Shown here one piece after another: positions 16,933 through 20,482 of a DNA stretch of 20,482 nucleotides (positions are counted from its first letter, which is position 1; each line of letters opens with the position of its first letter). A model generated the notes under the pieces. It had not been told where the DNA came from and searched no databases. It worked only from the letters and a program-made list of their open reading frames with translations. The stretch covers positions 1 through 20,482 of the forward strand of contig CAYVFI010000062.1 in NCBI GenBank assembly GCA_964450955.1. The letters are read 5' to 3'. This stretch comes from CAYNWT01 sp964450955. Its GTDB lineage: Bacteria > Planctomycetota > Planctomycetia > Planctomycetales > Planctomycetaceae. Made by a program: the position numbers and the translations under genes.

Positions 16933-17400
16933 TGTTCTGCCCGTTAAGTGACTTGCGGTAGTTCCCGACGACAGGATAGCCGCTGAAGTGGTCGCTGAGT
17001 TGGGCCATTGTAGGTGGCTGATTGCAGATCAGACAGGTTCTCTGTTTCGCTTCCAGGTCTGGTATTCTGAACGCTGCAGTCTGCAAACTGGTGCCGGTAC
17101 GTGAGCGATGATTGCGATATGTTTGGCCTTCGATTGACGCAGTTGATGTCAGGAGTTGCGATAGTGATCCGGACGTTTTACCTGCGATCATCTGAAAGGC
17201 GAGGCAAAGTTCGTGCGGATCAGTACCGGGTCAGCTCGCGAGAAGTTTCGCAGGCTGGGGTGCTTAGGGCAGCAGTGGGCGAAGTTGTCTGGCTGTCTAA
17301 CATCTAACAAATTTTCCGGTCACGCCGCGCGAGGAGAGGGTTTCATGCGGTGGGAACTCGTGCGAGAATAGCCGGGCGGGTACATCAGGGAGCGTTCAAG
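16933..17400. other. Divergent intergenic region, no recognised gene
   Basis: This 468-bp stretch separates the divergent GNAT and MsrAB genes and must contain promoters for both. A minus-strand ORF at 16919-17191 (90 codons) and plus-strand ORF 17101-17307 have no domain signature, and the former overlaps the GNAT start. No tRNA, repeat or convincing -35/-10 pair was found. The last bases contain AGGGAG, the ribosome binding site of the MsrAB gene. Confidence 0.5.
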
Positions 17401-18573
17401 ATGAAACAGACACGTGTCAAACAAGTCGCTATGTCGGTCATGTGCATCATGACTGTGATGGGAGGCCTGTCCAGCGAGTCCGCGCAGGCGCAGTCGTCTA
17501 CTCGAACCCAAACTACGCAGGGTCAGGTTTCGTCCGGGCAGATTCGTCAAGCGGTGCCCAGGCAGTACCTGAAGACGGCAATCTTTGCGGGCGGTTGTTT
17601 TTGGTGCATGGAGCCGCCGTTCGAGAAGCTCAAAGGCGTACAAAGCGTCGAAGCCGGATATACGGGAGGCTTTATTCGCAACCCGACTTACGAACTTGTG
17701 TCACGTACTGAAACCGGTCACCTTGAAGCGATGCGAGTGACCTACGACAGCCGTTTGTTGACTTACGACGATTTACTACAGGTCTTCTGGCGCAACATCG
17801 ATCCGACAGACGCGACTGGTCAGTTTGCTGACAAAGGTTCTTCGTACCGAACCGCAATCTTCGTCGCGAACAAACAAGAACGCGCGGTAGCTGAGAAGTC
17901 TAAGAATGCTCTGGCCGCTTCCGGGCGATTTCGCCAGCCGATTGTGACGGCCATTCGAGACGCATCGGTGTTCTATCCGGCTGAGGCGTATCATCAGGAC
18001 TACTACAAGAAGAACCCGTATCGGTACAAGAACTACAAGGTCGGTTCTGGTCGCGAGCAGTTTATCAATCAGACCTGGGGCGCCGAGAAGAACTATGTGC
18101 CACCGGGTCGGAAGGTGAACTCGAACGTCTCTGTTGCCAAAGTTTACCGTCGGCCGTCTGAGACTGAGATTCGGCGGAAACTGAATGCGATGCAGTACAG
18201 GGTGACTCAACAAGATGGGACTGAGCCAGCGTTCCAAAACGAGTACTGGAATAATAATCGAGTTGGAATCTATGTTGATGTGGTGACTGGCGAGCCGTTG
18301 TTTAGTTCGAAGGACAAGTTCAAGTCGGGGACCGGTTGGCCGTCGTTTACTCGACCACTGGTCAATGGAAACATTGTTCAACGCACCGACTACAAACTAA
18401 GAGCGCCGCGGACTGAGGTTCGGTCGAAGTATGGGAACTCGCATCTCGGCCATGTGTTCCGCGACGGGCCGCAACCAACCGGCCTTCGGTACTGCATCAA
18501 CTCAGCCGCGTTACGATTTGTGCCGGCAGAACGGTTGAAGGCGGAAGGTTACAGCGAGTTTGTTGGGCGTTAG
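17401..18573 (+). CDS. msrAB: Exported MsrA-MsrB fusion, peptide methionine sulfoxide reductase
   Basis: 390 aa. It reduces both stereoisomers of methionine sulfoxide in proteins. ATG 17401 has AGGGAG 8 nt upstream and starts a signal peptide (VAMSVMCIMTVMGGLSSESA), so the enzyme acts outside the cytoplasm. The MsrA domain (about 55-215) has the catalytic motif GCFWCMEPPF with C66 (and C69), and YHQDYYKKNPYRY near its end. The MsrB domain (about 255-385) has GTGWPSFTRP, HLGHVFRDGP and the catalytic cysteine C365 in RYCINSAALRF. The zinc-binding CxxC pair found in many MsrB proteins is absent (YVDVVTGEPLF replaces the first pair), as in other zinc-free MsrB forms. A reductant such as an exported thioredoxin-like protein would be needed. 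A selenoprotein operon starts 360 bp downstream on the same strand. Confidence 0.95.
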   Translation: MKQTRVKQVAMSVMCIMTVMGGLSSESAQAQSSTRTQTTQGQVSSGQIRQAVPRQYLKTAIFAGGCFWCMEPPFEKLKGVQSVEAGYTGGFIRNPTYELVSRTETGHLEAMRVTYDSRLLTYDDLLQVFWRNIDPTDATGQFADKGSSYRTAIFVANKQERAVAEKSKNALAASGRFRQPIVTAIRDASVFYPAEAYHQDYYKKNPYRYKNYKVGSGREQFINQTWGAEKNYVPPGRKVNSNVSVAKVYRRPSETEIRRKLNAMQYRVTQQDGTEPAFQNEYWNNNRVGIYVDVVTGEPLFSSKDKFKSGTGWPSFTRPLVNGNIVQRTDYKLRAPRTEVRSKYGNSHLGHVFRDGPQPTGLRYCINSAALRFVPAERLKAEGYSEFVGR

Positions 18574-18932
18574 CTGCGGCCGTTTGCGTGTGGATCCTGT
18601 CAAAGTGGTCGGGTCGCCAGAGACTTGAACAGCAGTGATTCGCCGGGTCGCTTTGCCTCAGATTGCTGTTGCCCCGGGCTGTGTTGACGGCCCCTGCGAG
18701 TGATGTCTGTCGGTAATGATTCGGTTTGGATGGTGGCCATATCCGCAGACTTCAGACCTCTCTGATTGTGACAACGCGTCCAGGTTTGTCGTGCCGCGGA
18801 CATGAGTCTGTTTAGCAAGGTGCCATGTTTGGCGAGTTCGCGGTCACACATTTCGCTTTGTATTCGAGTTGCCGTGCCACAAAGAAAGTCGATTGAACGA
18901 CTTGGAAGCTTCTGCTGAGATGGAAGTCGTCG
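18574..18932. other. Intergenic region upstream of selenoprotein operon
   Basis: The 359 bp between MsrAB and the small ORF at 18933 contain no recognised gene; the minus-strand ORF 18600-19469 that covers it also runs antisense to the next two genes and looks like a shadow. Near the right end a 6-bp inverted repeat AAGTCG (18886-18891) / CGACTT (18898-18903) stands 30 bp before the start codon and could be a regulatory site. No -35/-10 pair was convincing, nor any terminator for MsrAB. Confidence 0.4.
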
Positions 18933-19265
18933 ATGGCTCTCAGGTTCGAACTCCCCAGCAGGTTGCGAGACTTTATGTCGTTGCAGTATTTGAAAGACGC
19001 CGCTGAGAGTGGCGATAAAGAAGCGATGATTCGCTACGTGCGACTGCACTTCGGCGATGGCAACGAGAAAGTCGGTGCTCAGGAAATTGATAAGGCCTGG
19101 AGCGAAGCGTTGAAGCTGATGCTTGATGTTCCGGAAACCGACCGGCAGTTCATCCTGGATACGGTTGGCAGTCAGAGCCCTGAGACGTTGGCTCATTTGT
19201 TCTTCCAGCTTCACTTTTACTTTGTGCAGCGGTCTGGAGATTGGATTCACGATGGCAACCTCTAA
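18933..19265 (+). CDS. Small protein of unknown function, coupled to the selenoprotein gene
   Basis: 110 aa from ATG 18933, which has GGAAG 6 nt upstream; an in-frame ATG at 18975 would give 96 aa starting MSLQYLKDAAESGDKEAMIRY. The sequence is mostly helical in character, soluble and acidic-to-neutral: YLKDAAESGDKEAMIRYVRL, then KAWSEALKLMLDVPETDRQF and ETLAHLFFQLHFYFVQ. It has no cysteine, no signal peptide and no domain I recognise. Its 3' end overlaps the selenoprotein start by 14 bp (ATG 19252, TAA 19263-19265), so the two are probably translationally coupled and may work together. The protein-like composition and coupling make it likely real. Confidence 0.65.
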   Translation: MALRFELPSRLRDFMSLQYLKDAAESGDKEAMIRYVRLHFGDGNEKVGAQEIDKAWSEALKLMLDVPETDRQFILDTVGSQSPETLAHLFFQLHFYFVQRSGDWIHDGNL

Positions 19266-20091
19266 CAACACGGAATCATCGCGGTCTGAAACCGACGGGC
19301 AAATGCGGCCCGGCTTGTGGCATGTCGTCAACGAACGATATCCGGGAAGCATGATTCGCAAGGATGATGCCGTTGAATTGGTGCCGCTGGCCAAGCCAAT
19401 CAGTGAGTGCCGGGTGTCGTTTGTCAGCACGTCCGGAGTCCAGCCGCGGGGAACGATGCCGTTTGACACGGTGCATCCGGTCGGCGATTACACGTTTCGC
19501 CGTGTTCCAAGTTCCAGTCATCCGGACGACCTGGAAATCCACCAACTGAAGTACATCACAAGCGGTGCGAACCGAGATCTGAACTGCGTGTTCCCCATCC
19601 AACGCCTGCAGGAACTGGCCGCCGAAGGCATCGTTGGCGGTTTGACCGAAAACTTCTACACCTTCATCGGCTACAACATGGCTCCGGAATTGCTGGAGGC
19701 AACTCTGGCTGAGAACATTGCCGAAGCCGTGGTCGAGAGCGAACGCGCAGACGTCGTGGTTCTGGCCCCCGCCTGACCTATCTGCCACCAAAGCATCGCG
19801 CTGGTCCAGCGTGCCATTGAACGTCGCGGAGTTCCCACGGTTTCGGTTTCTGTTGCTCGAGACGTCACCGAAGCCATGAAGCCACCTCGAGCCATGTTTG
19901 TCCCATTCATGATGGGCCACCAGTTCGGGCCACCATTTCATTCGGCTGTTCAAAAGCGAATCCTGCAGGAAATGTTGAACCTGCTGACCACGGTCAATGA
20001 GAGCCCCACGATTTACGACATGCCGATTACCTGGGCTGAGGTACGGACCGAGGCGCGTGCAATTGAGAGGCAACTCGGGCTGACAACGTGA
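19252..20091 (+). CDS. Selenoprotein of the short GrdB-like family (Sec at TGA 19774-19776)
   Basis: 279 aa when TGA 19774-19776 is read as selenocysteine (U175). Before the TGA it reads CRVSFVSTSGVQPRG (about 53-67) and NCVFPIQRLQELAAEGIVGG (about 112-131), ending VVVLAPA; after it the same frame continues U-P-I-C-H-Q-S and VQRAIERRGVPTVSVSVARD, then PPRAMFVPFMMGHQFGPP, to TGA 20089. This order is that of the 'glycine/sarcosine/betaine reductase selenoprotein B' related family, where a Sec or Cys occupies this very position before PxC. U175 and C178 form a UxxC redox pair. It lacks the extra domains of true GrdB, and no GrdA/GrdC genes are present, so amino-acid reduction is not implied; an oxidoreductase role is inferred. 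ATG 19252 has GGAGA 11 nt upstream. A SECIS-like hairpin lies downstream of the TGA. Without recoding, a 174-aa truncated product results. Confidence 0.88.
19797..19813 (+). promoter_or_regulatory. Candidate bacterial SECIS hairpin
   Basis: CGCGCTG (19797-19803) pairs with CAGCGTG (19807-19813) as a 7-bp stem (one G-U) with apex GTC, or as a slightly shorter stem with a GGTCC loop. The apex begins about 27 nt after the Sec TGA, inside the 16-37 nt range known for bacterial SECIS elements, and the GGUC apex resembles that of E. coli fdhF, where the loop G and U contact SelB. It lies in coding sequence, as bacterial SECIS elements do. Confidence 0.7.
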
Positions 20092-20115
20092 CGCGCGTGG
20101 ATACAGATCAGCCTG

Positions 20116-20140
20116 GACCGTCGTAACCGGGGCCACGGTC
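20116..20140 (+). terminator. Weak hairpin after the selenoprotein gene
   Basis: GACCGT (20116-20121) and ACGGTC (20135-20140) form a 6-bp stem with a 13-nt GC-rich loop, 24 bp after the selenoprotein stop. It lies at the right place for a terminator but has no U tract. Confidence 0.25.
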
Positions 20141-20141
20141 G

Positions 20142-20196
20142 GACGTTGTAGAGGTGTTCTTCGTCGCGAAGGATTCGGTCATCTGTACTTGGGGCC
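20142..20196. repeat. 55-bp direct repeat, copy 1 (RAYT fragment plus REP half)
   Basis: Identical over 55 bp to 20428-20482; the second copy is cut by the window end, so the repeat may be longer. Read on the minus strand it encodes DDRILRDEEHLYNV, the start of the C-terminal region of REP-associated tyrosine transposases, joined to half of the palindrome that follows at 20188. Beyond 20142 the homology to the second copy stops abruptly, so this is a truncated fragment. Confidence 0.9.
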
Positions 20197-20209
20197 TCCG
20201 AGCCCCAAG
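20185..20209. repeat. REP-like palindrome, unit 1
   Basis: CTTGGGGC (20188-20195) and GCCCCAAG (20202-20209) form a perfect 8-bp stem with a 6-nt loop CTCCGA, preceded by GTA. The 25-nt unit is the exact reverse complement of 20293-20317, so the two units stand in inverted orientation around an 83-bp spacer, the arrangement of a bacterial interspersed mosaic element. Confidence 0.85.
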
Positions 20210-20292
20210 GTGGGTTGATGTGGATTGCTGGTAGGCGTGGATCGAGGGTGACTGTTGATCTTGCGTCTTTTGGCGTTGGTATATCTCTGGTG

Positions 20293-20317
20293 CTTGGGGC
20301 TCGGAGGCCCCAAGTAC
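20293..20317. repeat. REP-like palindrome, unit 2 (inverted)
   Basis: The same 8-bp stem with loop TCGGAG, followed by TAC. It is a perfect inverted copy of 20185-20209 and lies 2 bp beyond the stop codon of the RAYT remnant, where it could also act as a terminator. A third, partial unit (GTACTTGGGGCC) occupies 20471-20482 at the window edge. Confidence 0.85.
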
Positions 20318-20319
20318 GG

Positions 20320-20482
20320 TTACTCTTGGAAGTGCCAGCCGAGTTTGGACCATTTGGGGTGGAGCCAGCGGTGCCATTGGTCGGGTGGTAGACCGACCTT
20401 CTTTGGGTTGTTGCCGATGTATTGGATGACGTTGTAGAGGTGTTCTTCGTCGCGAAGGATTCGGTCATCTGTACTTGGGGCC
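20320..20482 (-). pseudogene. C-terminal remnant of a RAYT (IS200-like Y1) transposase, partial
   Basis: On the minus strand 53 codons run from the window end to TAA 20322-20320. They read DRILRDEEHLYNVIQYIGNN, then PKKVGLPPDQWHRWLHPKWS and KLGWHFQE, which matches the C-terminal region of REP-associated tyrosine transposases (typically HDRIIRDEEH..VIRYIxxNPxKAGL). The catalytic HUH and Tyr region is not present in the window. Immediately upstream in the coding direction the sequence becomes REP palindrome (20471-20482) at the same junction as in copy 1 at 20196, so the fragment appears to be part of a repeated unit rather than the end of an intact gene. What lies beyond 20482 decides this. 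Confidence 0.7.

Noticed and set aside
16919..17191. 90-codon minus-strand ORF upstream of the GNAT gene
   Set aside because: It overlaps the GNAT start, has no domain signature beyond a single CxxC, and no ribosome binding site.
18600..19469. 289-codon minus-strand ORF
   Set aside because: It is antisense to the small coupled gene and the start of the selenoprotein, and has no domain or start signal.
19774..19776. TGA as an ordinary nonsense mutation or two separate genes
   Set aside because: The TGA lies exactly at the family's redox Sec/Cys site, a SECIS-like hairpin follows, and no ribosome binding site or start lies close after it (next ATG is at 19876).
19276..20136. 286-codon minus-strand ORF covering the selenoprotein gene
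   Set aside because: Its translation has no recognisable domain and is rich in Arg/His/Gln; it is the shadow of the plus-strand coding frame, which shows clear family motifs on both sides of the TGA.
20142..20482. CRISPR array
   Set aside because: Only two direct copies of 55 bp and inverted palindromes with unequal spacing; the repeats encode transposase fragments.

Overview
The window reads as chromosomal DNA of a planctomycete. It carries two separate sets of the lineage-typical DUF1549/DUF1553 cytochrome-like proteins paired with Tat-exported DUF1501 proteins, plus an exported WD40 protein and many signal-peptide proteins of planctomycete type. The genus cannot be fixed from the sequence alone.

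Layout. 36-4069 (+): a two-gene operon, planctomycete cytochrome-c/DUF1549/DUF1553 protein followed 2 bp later by DUF1501. 4548-6086 (+): a YhaM-like OB-fold/HD exoribonuclease and a ClbS/DfsB-type four-helix protein. 6257-7410 (+): a small one-TM protein and a beta-carbonic anhydrase, ending in a hairpin. 7597-8085 (-): a conserved-looking gene broken by an in-frame TAG. 8297-9265 (+): an exported thioredoxin-fold protein without CxxC. 9320-14350 (+): a tight four-gene operon (bacterial PH-like membrane protein, WD40 protein, DUF1549/DUF1553 protein with CX4CH and CxxCH motifs, DUF1501), with stop/start overlaps or 2-bp gaps. 14371-14425: an 11-copy CGGTT pentanucleotide repeat between convergent genes. 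14451-16932 (-): a GNAT acetyltransferase and an exported HEAT-like protein. 17401-18573 (+): an exported MsrA-MsrB fusion. 18933-20091 (+): a small unknown protein overlapping a selenoprotein gene. 20142-20482: palindromic REP-like repeats joined to remnants of a RAYT (IS200-like) transposase.

The most notable item is the selenoprotein at 19252-20091. A conventional gene caller stops at TGA 19774-19776. The same frame continues for 104 more codons with strong protein-like sequence, and the TGA sits in a UxxC redox motif (U175-P-I-C178) of the short GrdB-like 'glycine/sarcosine/betaine reductase selenoprotein B' family. A hairpin with a GGUC apex lies about 27 nt downstream, as expected for a bacterial SECIS element. 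The preceding 110-residue ORF overlaps it by 14 bp and is probably translationally coupled. Together with the upstream MsrAB this makes a thiol/selenol redox neighbourhood, although a functional link is only inference.

Long antisense ORFs lie opposite several genes, including one of 286 codons opposite the selenoprotein. They are treated here as shadows.
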